Positions 26,906 to 36,111 are shown, counted from the stretch's first letter. The stretch: DNA of 64,000 nucleotides from JAFGJU01 sp964570935 (GCA_964570935.1 CAZMZP010000077.1:13485-77484); one strand, 5' to 3'. Numbers and translations are program-made. Notes: generated by a model from the sequence alone, not told the origin.

Positions 26906-27976
26906 ATGCCTGCGAATCTGACCCCGCAGTATCACGAGGCAGAAAGAAAGTTCAAGGAAGCGAAGACCCCCGAGGAGAAGCTCCAGTGTCTCCGCGAGAT
27001 GTTTGCCATCATGCCCAAACACAAGGGCACGGACAAGCTGCAGGCCGACCTCAAGCGCAGAATCTCGAAGCTCCAGGACGAGTCCCAGAAGGCGCGCAAG
27101 TCCGGCAGGCGGCCCTACGCCTTCGCGGTGGAAAGAGAGGGGGCCGCTCAGATGGCGCTCGTGGGTCCGCCCAACTCGGGGAAGTCCAGCGTTCTCAGAG
27201 CCCTTACCAGGGCCGAGCCCGAGGTTGCGCCCTACCCCTTCACGACCCGCATGCCGCTTCCGGGCATGATGCAGTTCGAGGACATACAGATTCAGCTTGT
27301 GGACTTGCCCGCGGTGTCCGAGACCGGTATGGAGCAATGGGCCGCGCAGATCGTGAGGGGAGCGGACGCGGCGCTGGTGGTCCTGGACCTCGGCGCGGCG
27401 GGAGTGCTGGATGATCTGGAAATGCTAGAGTCGCAGCTTGCGGGAAAGGGCGTGTACCTGACCGGAGAGGGCCCGACCACTGAGCCCGAGCGCCCCGCGC
27501 CGGCGGCCGACGGGCAAGCCGCAGCCGGGCCGAGCGCCATTCCGGGCCTGCCTCCAAACTCAGCCGTCAGGAAGGCCATGGTGATTGGGAACAAGTCCGA
27601 CCTGTGTCCCCACCCGCAAGTCGTGGAGCTCCTGCGGGCCGCGCTGTCCGACAGGCGTAAGGGGCTCGGCCGGCTTAGGTTAGTGCCGTTTGCGGCGACG
27701 GAGACCTCTAACGTTGCGGAGCTCAAGCTGGAGCTGTTCGGCCTGGCGGGTATAGTCCGGGTTTACACGAAGATACCCGGCAGAAAACCCGACATGGACA
27801 GGCCGTTCGTGCTGCCTGCCGGGAGCACGCTCATGGACGTGGCGGCCCTGGTGCACAAGGATTTTCTGGTAAGCCTCAAATTTGCAAGGATTTGGGGTTC
27901 AGGAGAGTTCGAGGGCCAGTGCGTCCAAAAAGATCACGTGATGAGGGACAGGGACGTGGTGGAGCTCCATCTGTGA
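26906..27976 (+). CDS. Obg/DRG-type GTPase with TGS domain
   Basis: The G1 loop GPPNSGKS (residues 87-94) is preceded by an all-alpha, Lys-rich N-terminal region. G2 lies in PYPFTTRMP, G3 is VDLPA (the usual DxPG glycine replaced), and G4 is NKSD near residue 229. A Pro/Ala-rich insert (ERPAPAADGQAAAGPS) splits the G domain. The C-terminal ~75 residues form a TGS domain (VYTKIPGRKPDMDRPFVLP ... VMRDRDVVELHL). This matches the DRG/Obg-HflX-like branch seen in archaea and some bacteria, thought to act on ribosomes or RNA. The gene stands alone with its own promoter candidate. Confidence 0.8.
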   Translation: MPANLTPQYHEAERKFKEAKTPEEKLQCLREMFAIMPKHKGTDKLQADLKRRISKLQDESQKARKSGRRPYAFAVEREGAAQMALVGPPNSGKSSVLRALTRAEPEVAPYPFTTRMPLPGMMQFEDIQIQLVDLPAVSETGMEQWAAQIVRGADAALVVLDLGAAGVLDDLEMLESQLAGKGVYLTGEGPTTEPERPAPAADGQAAAGPSAIPGLPPNSAVRKAMVIGNKSDLCPHPQVVELLRAALSDRRKGLGRLRLVPFAATETSNVAELKLELFGLAGIVRVYTKIPGRKPDMDRPFVLPAGSTLMDVAALVHKDFLVSLKFARIWGSGEFEGQCVQKDHVMRDRDVVELHL

Positions 27977-28024
27977 CCCGCTACCCTCCCATGCTGCGTG
28001 GCAGTTTCACCCCCGAATGGCGGC

Positions 28025-28053
28025 TTGACTTTGGCCGCTTGGCGTGGTATACT
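28025..28053 (+). promoter_or_regulatory. Strong sigma-70-type promoter
   Basis: TTGACT and TATACT are separated by 17 nt. The predicted start is near 28060, leaving a ~110-nt structured leader before the SdrD-like surface protein gene. Confidence 0.75.
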
Positions 28054-28062
28054 TCTTTTCGT

Positions 28063-28090
28063 CCTCCAGATGGAGGTCGGTTTCTTTTTT
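28063..28090 (+). promoter_or_regulatory. Attenuator-like hairpin with T-tract in a leader
   Basis: CCTCC-AGAT-GGAGG is followed by TCGG and TTTCTTTTTT, only a few nucleotides after the predicted transcription start. Further down, CCAGGAG/CTCCTGG (28129-28151) forms a second hairpin whose CTCCT could mask the AAAGGAG ribosome-binding site. Confidence 0.45.
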
Positions 28091-28171
28091 CTGCCGTGGT
28101 GGGGTTGCTGTCCCCGGGGAGTGGTGTACCAGGAGGCGTTGAGTCTCCTGGCTGAAAGGAGCGTGCACCTT

Positions 28172-29731
28172 ATGAGCCGTACAGCTAATGTGTTCCGCTT
28201 TGCTCTGCCTGCTCTTCTCCTGCTGCTGCCGGCCGTGGCGCTGGCCATGCCGTCCGCGGTCAACGTGACGGCCACACTCAATTACCTGAGCGGGCCTCCG
28301 GGTAGTCAGGTTTTCCGTTTTGACTATTCCATCACGAACATCGATGTCCAGCCGAACCTGGCGGGTTTCATAGTGTTTTTCGACTCCGACGGCCTCAACC
28401 GGGCGGATTTCGTGGAATACGGCACGCCTTACAGCTGGGACGACGTGTTCGTGTTCCCTGAGGGGCCGGATCACGCGTGGAACGTCGAATGGGACGAGCT
28501 CGCTGGGCTCAACCGAATAGAGCCGGGCGCCACGCTTGGCGGGTTCTCGGTCACGTTCACCTGGAACGACCCCAATTCCCTTCCCGGACCTCAGTTCTTT
28601 GAGGCGTGGAACGGCGAGGCCCACGAGGGCACTACGACCGTGGTCCCGGGTTCCGGCATGCTGGGAGCCATCACCGGCACCGTGGTCACTGTCTGCGGCG
28701 GCAACACCGCCGCGACCGCCGGCGTGACCGTCGACCTGTACTCGATTGACAACGTGCTTCTGGCCACGACCGTGACCGACGGCGATGGCCACTACAGCTT
28801 CCCGGGGCTCACGCTGGGTAGCTACAAGATCACGATTGTGACTCCCATGGGCTTCACGGCCGACATGGAGACCAAGACGGCGGTCGTCTCGATGGGCGAC
28901 CCGACTGTCGTGGACTTCCAGCTCACCTGCCTGCCGATTTGTCCCAACGCGCGGACGATCGGCTACTGGAAGCATCAGGTGAACGTCTACCTGACCGGCA
29001 AGGGCAAGGCGCAGGAGTCGCTGGCCGAGCTGAGCGCTTACATGGATCAGATTCGAATCCACTTCAACAACAACGTGCTGAATCCGGTCACGATTTTCAT
29101 GGTGGACGATCCCGACGGCGAGACCGCTGACAGCCTGCTCGTGCTCCAGGGACTGCTGACCGTGAACAAGGAAGGCACGATGCTCGACAGGGCCAAGCAG
29201 CAGATGGTAGCCCTGTTGCTCAACGTCGTGTCGCTGAAGCTCTCCCAGGCCTACGTCGTCAGCGCCGACGGAGCGAACGTCAGCCAGGCGATAACGTACG
29301 TCGACGGCCTCATCGACGACAAGATCACGTCAAACGACGAGCTGGCCAAGAGCATCTGCGATTACATCAACAACGGGCTCGTGGTCCCCGCGGGATGGAT
29401 CCCGACCGGAACGGAGATCATTTACTACGAGAAGGATCGTCCTGCGAACCTGACCGACACGGCCAGGTGTTATCCGAACCCGTTCTTCGGATCGACCATG
29501 ATAAGCTTCGCGCTCAAGGGCAACGGCTCTCAGCCGGTGGCGCTCAAGGTGTTCGACGTGACCGGCAGGGTCGTCAGGACTCTGGTGGACAGAGCCCTGG
29601 AACCGGGCGCTCACGCGGTAACCTGGGACGGCATGAGCGACACTGGAATCCGGACGAGCTCTGGTGTATACTTCTATGAACTGAGGACGCCCGAGCTTGT
29701 TACAACCGGCAAGCTGGTAATGAGGAGGTAG
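28172..29731 (+). CDS. Secreted surface protein with SdrD-like B domain and FlgD-like C-terminus
   Basis: The signal peptide (FALPALLLLLPAVALA) is followed by a ~140-residue beta-rich domain. A prealbumin-like/SdrD B repeat comes next (about residues 165-245: ITGTVVTVCGG ... DGDGHYSFPGLTLGSYKITI). Around 262 CPNARTIGYWKHQ resembles the 'GYWKNH' motif common in bacterial surface proteins and opens an alpha-helical region. A FlgD-like domain (YPNPFFGSTMISF ... GKLVMRR) closes the chain. AAAGGAG lies 10 nt before ATG 28172, which gives a normal signal peptide. Adhesion or a structural surface role is inference; no enzyme motif is visible. Confidence 0.75.
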   Translation: MSRTANVFRFALPALLLLLPAVALAMPSAVNVTATLNYLSGPPGSQVFRFDYSITNIDVQPNLAGFIVFFDSDGLNRADFVEYGTPYSWDDVFVFPEGPDHAWNVEWDELAGLNRIEPGATLGGFSVTFTWNDPNSLPGPQFFEAWNGEAHEGTTTVVPGSGMLGAITGTVVTVCGGNTAATAGVTVDLYSIDNVLLATTVTDGDGHYSFPGLTLGSYKITIVTPMGFTADMETKTAVVSMGDPTVVDFQLTCLPICPNARTIGYWKHQVNVYLTGKGKAQESLAELSAYMDQIRIHFNNNVLNPVTIFMVDDPDGETADSLLVLQGLLTVNKEGTMLDRAKQQMVALLLNVVSLKLSQAYVVSADGANVSQAITYVDGLIDDKITSNDELAKSICDYINNGLVVPAGWIPTGTEIIYYEKDRPANLTDTARCYPNPFFGSTMISFALKGNGSQPVALKVFDVTGRVVRTLVDRALEPGAHAVTWDGMSDTGIRTSSGVYFYELRTPELVTTGKLVMRR

Positions 29732-29738
29732 TGGGGCC

Positions 29739-29764
29739 GCGGGGCGGTCTCCCGGCCGCCCCGC
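29739..29764 (+). terminator. GC-rich hairpin after the SdrD-like gene
   Basis: GCGGGGCGG and CCGCCCCGC form a 9-bp stem with an 8-nt loop just after the stop. There is no T-tract, so it may only stabilise the 3' end. Confidence 0.5.
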
Positions 29765-29822
29765 GTGACCTTGGGTCTGAGATAGAACACCTACAGCGCC
29801 CCCAACGGGGAGGGGAGGTAAA

Positions 29823-30410
29823 ATGAGACATCTGCTATTGCTGCTTCTCGTCGCTTCACTGCTCGGCCCGCTTCTGGCGCCCGGTACTGCCGATGCCCTG
29901 CCGTACGCGGCCGTGGGATACAAGCTGTATCACTACGAGGGCGGGAACTGGGTGAGGTACAAGCAGGGCGACCCCTTCCCGACGGGCGGGGCCACTCCGG
30001 GCACGAACCTATGGAAGTACAACTACTGGGTCGCGAACGAGACGGCGCCTTCGGGCATCTATCAGCTGTACGTCTACTTCAACTCGGATAACGTGAAGAG
30101 GTCGGTGTATTCATCGGCCACCGGACCGACCGGCTGGACGCTGCTGAATTTCCCGCCGATTTCGCCGAACAACAACTGGAAGCAGCGTTTTAGGACGACC
30201 AACTCGACGTACTACGTTATGCCTACAGACACCCTGCCCGGGTACGAGGTCCAGTTCACATGGGTGGACGGGTCCCTGCTCCCGACGCCGCAGAACTACG
30301 ACGTGGCGTGGTCGGGCGGTTCAGAGCCGGGCAACACGACCGAGATGCCTCCGGAAATGACGCCTGTGGAAGCGGCCACCTGGAGCAAGATCAAGAGCTA
30401 CTTCAGGTAG
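29823..30410 (+). CDS. Small secreted protein with PVExxxWxxIK C-terminal tail
   Basis: The 195-residue protein has a signal peptide (LLLLLLVASLLGPLLAPGTADA) and a beta-rich, Tyr/Trp/Asn-rich body (YKLYHYEGGNWVRYKQG, WKYNYWVANETAPSG). I do not recognise the family. The end, MTPVEAATWSKIKSYFR, matches the C-termini of two beta-helix proteins in this window and takes the place of a FlgD-like domain. The start follows a GGGGAGGTAA ribosome-binding site. It may be cotranscribed with the preceding surface protein (91-nt gap holding a hairpin) and is followed by a strong terminator. Confidence 0.7.
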   Translation: MRHLLLLLLVASLLGPLLAPGTADALPYAAVGYKLYHYEGGNWVRYKQGDPFPTGGATPGTNLWKYNYWVANETAPSGIYQLYVYFNSDNVKRSVYSSATGPTGWTLLNFPPISPNNNWKQRFRTTNSTYYVMPTDTLPGYEVQFTWVDGSLLPTPQNYDVAWSGGSEPGNTTEMPPEMTPVEAATWSKIKSYFR

Positions 30411-30456
30411 ACGAGAGCGTCGCCTGAACAGCTGACAGAAGACGAGAAGAAAAGAA

Positions 30457-30489
30457 GGCGAGAGCAGCCAAATCTGCTCTCGCCTTTTT
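30457..30489. terminator. Strong bidirectional-type terminator
   Basis: A perfect 11-bp stem (GGCGAGAGCAG/CTGCTCTCGCC) with a 6-nt loop is followed by TTTTT on the plus strand. It separates the convergent small secreted protein and dockerin protein genes. Confidence 0.9.
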
Positions 30490-30588
30490 CGTCGGCCCGA
30501 TTCCGGGGATCGTGATTCTACGTCCGCGCGGCTCCACGGCCCGGAGGGGAGTGCCCGCCAGGCCAAGTCCGGCGCGGCCGCGGCCTGC

Positions 30589-32487
30589 CTACCTCCTCAG
30601 CAGGACCACCTTCTTCGAAACGCTCTTCGACCCGCCATCAAACCTCAAGAAGTAGACGCCGCTCGGGACCTCGCGACCACTGTCGTCCCTGCCGTTCCAC
30701 TCGAAGCCGTGGGGACCCGCAGACAGGGGGCCCTCGAAGACCCTGCTCACAAGGCGTCCCTGCGCGTCGAACACCAGCAGCGAGCCCGTCCGGTCGGAAT
30801 CCATATACAAGCTTATCTCGGTCGAACCCAAAAACGGATTGGGCCTGCTCGCGAGCGACGGGAAGGACGGAGTCCTTATTTGCACCGTGCTGTTTGTCGC
30901 GTTGAGGTCTAGGCGTTCGCCGCCCTCGCTGGCGCCCGCGGCTCCCGTCAGCGAGACTTCCGTGCGGTCCCCACCGTCGCCTTCTAGAACCCTGAACGAC
31001 ACTCTCGCCAGCGCTCCGCTGCCCGGCGGCAGAGGCTCGTCGCCAAGGGCCACGACCATTATGGAGAGCTCACCGTTGGAGGCCGAAAAATATGCGTCTC
31101 CGCTCCGCGCATCCTGACCCATCGCCACCCCCTCCACTGAAAGCACGGTCGGGTCGTACGCGAGTCGCATCTCGACCCCTCCGAAGGCCGACGCGGAGGA
31201 CACGTTGACGGGCAGGCTGAAGCTCGTCTCGCTCTCCCACTCCGGCTCCGCGGACAGGCCGATTGACGCCTGCTCCGTGCCCCCGGACGGCGAAGCCCCT
31301 CCGCCGCACCATTCGCACCGGGAGCCCAGTATGTGCCTTATGCAGCAGACGACGTCCGTGACGTTGAGCACGCCGTCTCCGTTGCAGTCGCCGCGCGCTA
31401 CCTCGTCAGGAGTGCAGCATCCCTCGGGGATGGGGCACATGATGCACTTTATCATTCTGACGATGTCCACCACATCCGCCCTGCCGTCCCCGTTAATGTC
31501 GCACTTCTGCGCCGAACGCACGCACACCGTGCCCGTGATGGGGACGACAGTCGGACACACGGGTACGGGGTTGGCGTTCTCGTCGGCGAAGGCCACTGGG
31601 TTGAGCGTCAGCGTGAAGTCGAAGTCGGGCAGCACCTGCGTAGACTCGAACATTATCATGCTGTCCACAACCATCTCGATGACGATTCTCGCCACCGGGC
31701 CGACCCCGGGCTCGATGATGCCCAGCCCGCCGTCAGTCTTCGAAAGAGGGTGGAACATGAGGTGGAGTCTTTCTCCCGAGAAGGTCCATTCGAGTCCCAT
31801 GTCCTCGGCCCTGCCCAGAGGCTCCACGCTCGTCACTTTGAGGTCGAAGCCGCATCGCACGTCCGGGCCGCACCGTATGTCGCGGAACTGCAGGAAGCCG
31901 TCGACCGTCATCTCGGCCCCGGCAACGGACATCGGGTTCGCGAGCGTGAGGTAGAGGGTGCCAGGCGCGCCCGGCGCAACGATTGCGTTGCAGCCGCGGT
32001 AATGCGGCCCGAAGCCCGGCAGGACGCACCCGACCGGAGGCCCGCACTGCTGAACTGTAAAGGAAAGTTCTCTGTGGTCGTATATCACCGTCAACTGTCC
32101 GGAATCCACTTCGTCCACCAGCAGCAGACAGGGTCCCGGAGGCAGAGTGCCCACAAAATGCGAAATGTCGTACGGCACGATCACATCCGGACAGCCCCGC
32201 GCGCTGTCACGATGACAGAAAACGCGCATTCGGAACACCGTGCCGATGGGACTCCCGGGCGTCATGACAGGAAGGATCTCTACGTCGTAGCCGTCGTAGT
32301 GCCAGCAGCCGTCCCTGAAGAAGCCGGAGACGTTGAAAAGCACGGAGTCGCAGCCGGTCGGCTGCGGGGGCGCAACACCGACCTCCTGGATGTCCGCACA
32401 CAGCACGGCCGGAACAAGCAGCACGGCGGCGAGGACGAGACTGACGGACAGCAGAGCGCGTGACGGAAGAACGTCGTGAAGCTTCAT
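30589..32487 (-). CDS. Secreted protein with dockerin repeats, cohesin-like domain and FlgD-like C-terminus
   Basis: After a signal peptide comes a Cys-rich beta region (residues ~30-320). Two dockerin type I repeats follow near 332-390, with calcium-binding loops DINGDGRADVVD and DCNGDGVLNVTD. A cohesin-like beta-sandwich lies at about 410-535 (FSLPVNVSSASAFGGVEMRL, YDPTVLSVEGV). The FlgD-like domain (RPNPFLGSTEISLY ... KKVVLLRR) ends the chain. Having both halves of a cohesin-dockerin pair could allow self-association or docking to partners; no cellulosome genes are near. A full GGGAGGTGA ribosome-binding site precedes ATG. Its promoter lies ~130 nt upstream. Confidence 0.8.
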   Translation of the reverse strand: MKLHDVLPSRALLSVSLVLAAVLLVPAVLCADIQEVGVAPPQPTGCDSVLFNVSGFFRDGCWHYDGYDVEILPVMTPGSPIGTVFRMRVFCHRDSARGCPDVIVPYDISHFVGTLPPGPCLLLVDEVDSGQLTVIYDHRELSFTVQQCGPPVGCVLPGFGPHYRGCNAIVAPGAPGTLYLTLANPMSVAGAEMTVDGFLQFRDIRCGPDVRCGFDLKVTSVEPLGRAEDMGLEWTFSGERLHLMFHPLSKTDGGLGIIEPGVGPVARIVIEMVVDSMIMFESTQVLPDFDFTLTLNPVAFADENANPVPVCPTVVPITGTVCVRSAQKCDINGDGRADVVDIVRMIKCIMCPIPEGCCTPDEVARGDCNGDGVLNVTDVVCCIRHILGSRCEWCGGGASPSGGTEQASIGLSAEPEWESETSFSLPVNVSSASAFGGVEMRLAYDPTVLSVEGVAMGQDARSGDAYFSASNGELSIMVVALGDEPLPPGSGALARVSFRVLEGDGGDRTEVSLTGAAGASEGGERLDLNATNSTVQIRTPSFPSLASRPNPFLGSTEISLYMDSDRTGSLLVFDAQGRLVSRVFEGPLSAGPHGFEWNGRDDSGREVPSGVYFLRFDGGSKSVSKKVVLLRR

Positions 32488-32614
32488 AGGAGCTCACCTC
32501 CCAAGGATGGAGGACGCAGGAGGGAGAAAATGGGCCAGAACCACTCCGCAACAGGCCCCACCCAGAAGGCGCATCAAAAGGGCAGCCACGCTTGGTATTA
32601 CCCAAGCTAATGTA

Positions 32615-32643
32615 ATTGTAAACCGAGCGGGGTGATTCGTCAA
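32615..32643 (-). promoter_or_regulatory. Sigma-70-type promoter for the dockerin protein
   Basis: On the minus strand TTGACG and TACAAT are separated by 17 nt. A CTTGG/CCAAG hairpin lies at the predicted transcript start. Confidence 0.7.
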
Positions 32644-32733
32644 GGGGTGATTCGGGGCAGACTGTGGAACCTCGGGCGGGTGGCCGGTGGGCCACCGCGG
32701 GAACCCGCGAGGCCTGGCCGGGCGGTCGTCCGG

Positions 32734-34206
32734 TCAGGCGGCGCTCTGTTCGGTGGGGACTATTTCCACGTCCAGCGGCCCCACGAGCAGTTCCGGCACG
32801 TTGAGCCCGAACTTCTCGCCTTCTTGGACCCGCTTGATGCTCCTCAAGTAGTTGCCTCGCCTGTCGGTGTCAGCCAGGCTCACTTCAGAACCGCCGCACT
32901 GCACTCCGCCACCGACGGCGATTATCCTGACCATAGGCCGGGCCACGTCGGCGATGTCTGTGGCGGGTTTCACCACAACTGCCGTCTCGGCGGTGTCCAG
33001 CTCGAGGACCGTACCCACCGGGTATACGCCGACCATGGACACGAATATCTTGACGAGACGGGGGTCGAAGCTCCTTCCGGCCTCCTTCAGGAGATACATC
33101 ACGCTCTCGTGCGGAGAGCAGGGCCTGGACCTGTATATCCTGGACGTGGTCATGGCGTCGAACGCGTCAGTGATCCGGACAATTCTACTGTACAAGTCCA
33201 GCGGCGTGTCCGGACGCCTCGACGGGTAGCCGGACCGGTCGAAATTGACGTGGTGCTCGTACGCCACTATTATCGCCCTGAGAGAGCGTTCGTCCAGATG
33301 GCAGAGTCTGGCGAGCAGTCGCGCTCCCTGCAGAGTGTGGGTCTTGACCACGTCCCACTCATTCTGAGTCAGTCCGCCCGGCTTGTTCAGTATGTTCCAG
33401 TCGATCTCCACTTTCCCCACGTCGTGGAACAGCGCGGCCATCCCCAGCTGACCCAACCGCGACTTGCTGAACCCCAACCGCTGCCCCATGGCGACCGAGT
33501 AGATGCACACGTTGACGCAGTGATTGAACGTGTATTCGTCGTGGTTCTTGATCGTGGTGAGCCCGAACATGAACGATTCGTCGCCGAGTATGCTGTCCAC
33601 CAGTGCCTGCACGACGCGCTTGGCTCGTCTCAGCTTCACGGCCTCAAAACGCGAGGCCGAGTTCATTATCTGCTTCACGACCTTGACCGCCCCGAAGAAG
33701 GACTTCTTGGCCTTCGCCTTCACCTCCTCGGGGGATACGTCGGCGAGGTCCGTTTCGGAGGGTTTGATCTTGTCCAGGTTGATGTTCGCCACACCCTTCT
33801 CCTCCAGTGCCGACGAAAGGCGCTCGAAGCTCGGACCCTCGACCTCCAGTTTCGCGATCGTGTAGGCGAATGCCCTCAGCTCCTCGCCGTTGAAGTTCTC
33901 GAGCATGGTCATACTGCGCAGGCCGAACCTCTCCATCATCTCCACCACGTAGCGGTGACTGGCGTACCCTGAGACGTCCACCCTGAGGCGAATACCGTTC
34001 ACGTACAGGCACCCGCACACCAGCTCGATCGCGACGCTGCCCCACGACTTCGTGAGGGGGCCGAGTGCGGCCAGAAACCCGGTTAGAGCGTTCTGCACGG
34101 ACGCGTTGTTGGGCTCGTGTATCTTGACTGTCCTCAAGACGACATAGAGCTGGCTGACGAGCTGTCTGCTCTGTCTCACGTCTATTTTCACGCCGGAATC
34201 ACTCAT
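32734..34206 (-). CDS. HD-GYP domain protein, cyclic-di-GMP phosphodiesterase candidate
   Basis: The C-terminal half is an HD-GYP domain: LFHDVGKVEI carries the HD metal pair, followed by NKPGGLTQNEWD, then EHHVNFDRSGYP, the GYP signature (usual HHExxDGxGYP), and RITDAFDAMTT. The metal ligands look intact, so hydrolysis of cyclic-di-GMP is likely. The N-terminal ~130 residues form a domain resembling the N-terminus of the adjacent HEAT-repeat protein (NN..V....FL..L ... CLYVNG). The last ~100 residues are beta-rich. The start is ATG 34206 or 34215; both overlap the upstream gene, so the pair is translationally coupled and probably works together. Confidence 0.8.
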   Translation of the reverse strand: MSDSGVKIDVRQSRQLVSQLYVVLRTVKIHEPNNASVQNALTGFLAALGPLTKSWGSVAIELVCGCLYVNGIRLRVDVSGYASHRYVVEMMERFGLRSMTMLENFNGEELRAFAYTIAKLEVEGPSFERLSSALEEKGVANINLDKIKPSETDLADVSPEEVKAKAKKSFFGAVKVVKQIMNSASRFEAVKLRRAKRVVQALVDSILGDESFMFGLTTIKNHDEYTFNHCVNVCIYSVAMGQRLGFSKSRLGQLGMAALFHDVGKVEIDWNILNKPGGLTQNEWDVVKTHTLQGARLLARLCHLDERSLRAIIVAYEHHVNFDRSGYPSRRPDTPLDLYSRIVRITDAFDAMTTSRIYRSRPCSPHESVMYLLKEAGRSFDPRLVKIFVSMVGVYPVGTVLELDTAETAVVVKPATDIADVARPMVRIIAVGGGVQCGGSEVSLADTDRRGNYLRSIKRVQEGEKFGLNVPELLVGPLDVEIVPTEQSAA

Positions 34207-36040
34207 GGCTTCCATCCTGAGACACGTTAAGACGGCACACCCTTAAGGCGTCGAGACACGCCCTGCGCAGGCCGCCGCGCGACTGCCGCGCCATGCGCTC
34301 CAACATGTCCCGCGCCCTGTCGGAGCCCAGACGACCCACGGCCATTATTGCGCACTTCTTCATCTCGTTGTTGTCCGCCCAGTTCAGGAGGGATCTCTTT
34401 CGGATAAGCTTCTCAAGGACCGGCAGTGCCTCGTCGCTGCCGGTGCGTCCGAGTGCGTCGAACAGCTCGGACTTCTCGTCGGAATCGCTCTTCACGAACG
34501 AGTCCCGCCGGATGTGCTCGCTAAGCAGCACCGCGGCGCGACTGCCGCCGGCGTGGCCGAGCTTCTTGGCCGCCAGCAGGCGTAGTCCCTTCTCCGTGTC
34601 GTTCAGCAGCTTTGCGAGCACGGCCTGCGCTCGCTCGCCGCCCATCTCGGCCAGGCAGTGGGCCAGCTCTGTCCGCACCCTCGGGTCTTCGTGCGCGACC
34701 AGAGGCTCGAGGTAGGAGGTGGCCTGCGTCTCCCGCATGAGCCGCAGGATGTAGACTGCGTTGCGCACGAGGTACCACCTCGGGTCGGAGAGATAGCCCA
34801 CAAGCGCGGTGAGGTTTTGTTTTGCCACCACGCTGAGGACCCTGCACAGCATCTCCCTGGACTTCTTGGTCTTAAGCCTGCCCAGCATGTTGCAGAGTGG
34901 ACCCACGGAGTTCGGGTTGAGAGCGGACAGGTACTGCGCGTAGCCCGCCAGGGCAGCCAGACTGGCGTCCTCTATGCGGGTCTCCATCAACCCGACCTCA
35001 TTCTCCTGCCCCCGTGCTTCTATGAACGAGTCGAGCGCAATCCTGACGTCCGGGGATAGCTCGTCATCTTCGAGTATCCGTCTGATGTCGCCCAGGAGGG
35101 ACGCCGCCTCGGCGGGCTTCCCCGCCTCCAGCAGTCCCGCGCAAAGCACCTGGAGCACGCGGGTGAAATCCGCCTTGATGTCCGCGGATGCGTCGCTCCG
35201 GACCACATCGAGGAAGATCTGCGATACTCTCATCCTGGGATCGTCTTTCTCCTCGGCCAGGATTTCGTGCCCGACCTCACCCAGCTCTTGTTCTGTGAGT
35301 GTCAAGTCCAGCGTGAATGCGCGCTCGTACTCCGTGAACGTGAAGTCCGGCTCGACCGCCAAGCCGTACGAGCCTTGCGGTGCACCGTCCTGCGCTTCGT
35401 GCTGAGCCGCCCGTACCGCGACTCCCGCCTCCGTCCCGGCTTCGCGGGCCGGCCGCGCGGCTTCTTCCTCGGCGGTTTCCAGCTCCAGGTAGTCGTCTAC
35501 GGCGAGGTATGTTATGTGCGCCAGCTCCCGTTCCCATATCTGCGTGACGACGTCGGAGTCCGCGTCCCCGCAATCCGCCTTGGAGCTATTGAGGGCCTCC
35601 AGCAGCCAGGTAATGTCGTCCACCGCGATCCCGTTGTGAAAACTGAGCGCCCTCACGCCGTCCCTGTACAGCTTGAACACGAGGCTCTCGCGCCTGTCGG
35701 GGTTGGTGTTGACGGGTTTGCCGTGATAACAGAGGTCTGTTTCAGTCAGGGTGTACGTCAGAGTCTCGTCCCTCTCGAGGAAGGACGTGAGCGCCGCGAA
35801 GAGTCTCTCGATGGATTCGCGCGGAACGGGGTTGTTCGCCCCGTAGAAATGCAGGTTCTTGTACGCTCTCGTCATGCAGACGGCGACCTCGCCCGCGGCT
35901 CTCGCCGCTGTGGCGGCCTCCGCGCTCTGCGCCGACGTGTCGGTCGTCCGAACGACCTTCTCTTTGCCTCGTGCCGTCTGTTCTATCACAGCCACGTCAC
36001 TCCAGTCGAAGTCCCGCGTAAGGCGGAATCGCCGAATCAT
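34199..36040 (-). CDS. HEAT-repeat protein coupled to the HD-GYP gene
   Basis: The C-terminal ~280 residues are HEAT/PBS-lyase-like helical repeats (YLSDPRWYLVRNAVYILRLM, HEDPRVRTELAHCLAEMG, EKGLRLLAAKKLGHAGG), a protein-protein scaffold. The N-terminal region (about residues 50-180) resembles the N-terminal domain of the following HD-GYP protein. A long acidic, Ala-rich linker lies between. No signal peptide or TM is seen, so it is cytoplasmic. The gene overlaps its partner, suggesting it delivers a signal to, or scaffolds, cyclic-di-GMP turnover (inference). The start is uncertain: ATG 36040 has only CGGAG directly before it, and a GTG at codon 17 is possible. Confidence 0.7.
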   Translation of the reverse strand: MIRRFRLTRDFDWSDVAVIEQTARGKEKVVRTTDTSAQSAEAATAARAAGEVAVCMTRAYKNLHFYGANNPVPRESIERLFAALTSFLERDETLTYTLTETDLCYHGKPVNTNPDRRESLVFKLYRDGVRALSFHNGIAVDDITWLLEALNSSKADCGDADSDVVTQIWERELAHITYLAVDDYLELETAEEEAARPAREAGTEAGVAVRAAQHEAQDGAPQGSYGLAVEPDFTFTEYERAFTLDLTLTEQELGEVGHEILAEEKDDPRMRVSQIFLDVVRSDASADIKADFTRVLQVLCAGLLEAGKPAEAASLLGDIRRILEDDELSPDVRIALDSFIEARGQENEVGLMETRIEDASLAALAGYAQYLSALNPNSVGPLCNMLGRLKTKKSREMLCRVLSVVAKQNLTALVGYLSDPRWYLVRNAVYILRLMRETQATSYLEPLVAHEDPRVRTELAHCLAEMGGERAQAVLAKLLNDTEKGLRLLAAKKLGHAGGSRAAVLLSEHIRRDSFVKSDSDEKSELFDALGRTGSDEALPVLEKLIRKRSLLNWADNNEMKKCAIMAVGRLGSDRARDMLERMARQSRGGLRRACLDALRVCRLNVSQDGSHE

Positions 36041-36111
36041 CTCCGGACGGTTGCCGCCGAACTCGCGGAGTCCATGCTTCTCCGCGGAATCTATCCTTCT
36101 CTGCTATCGGC

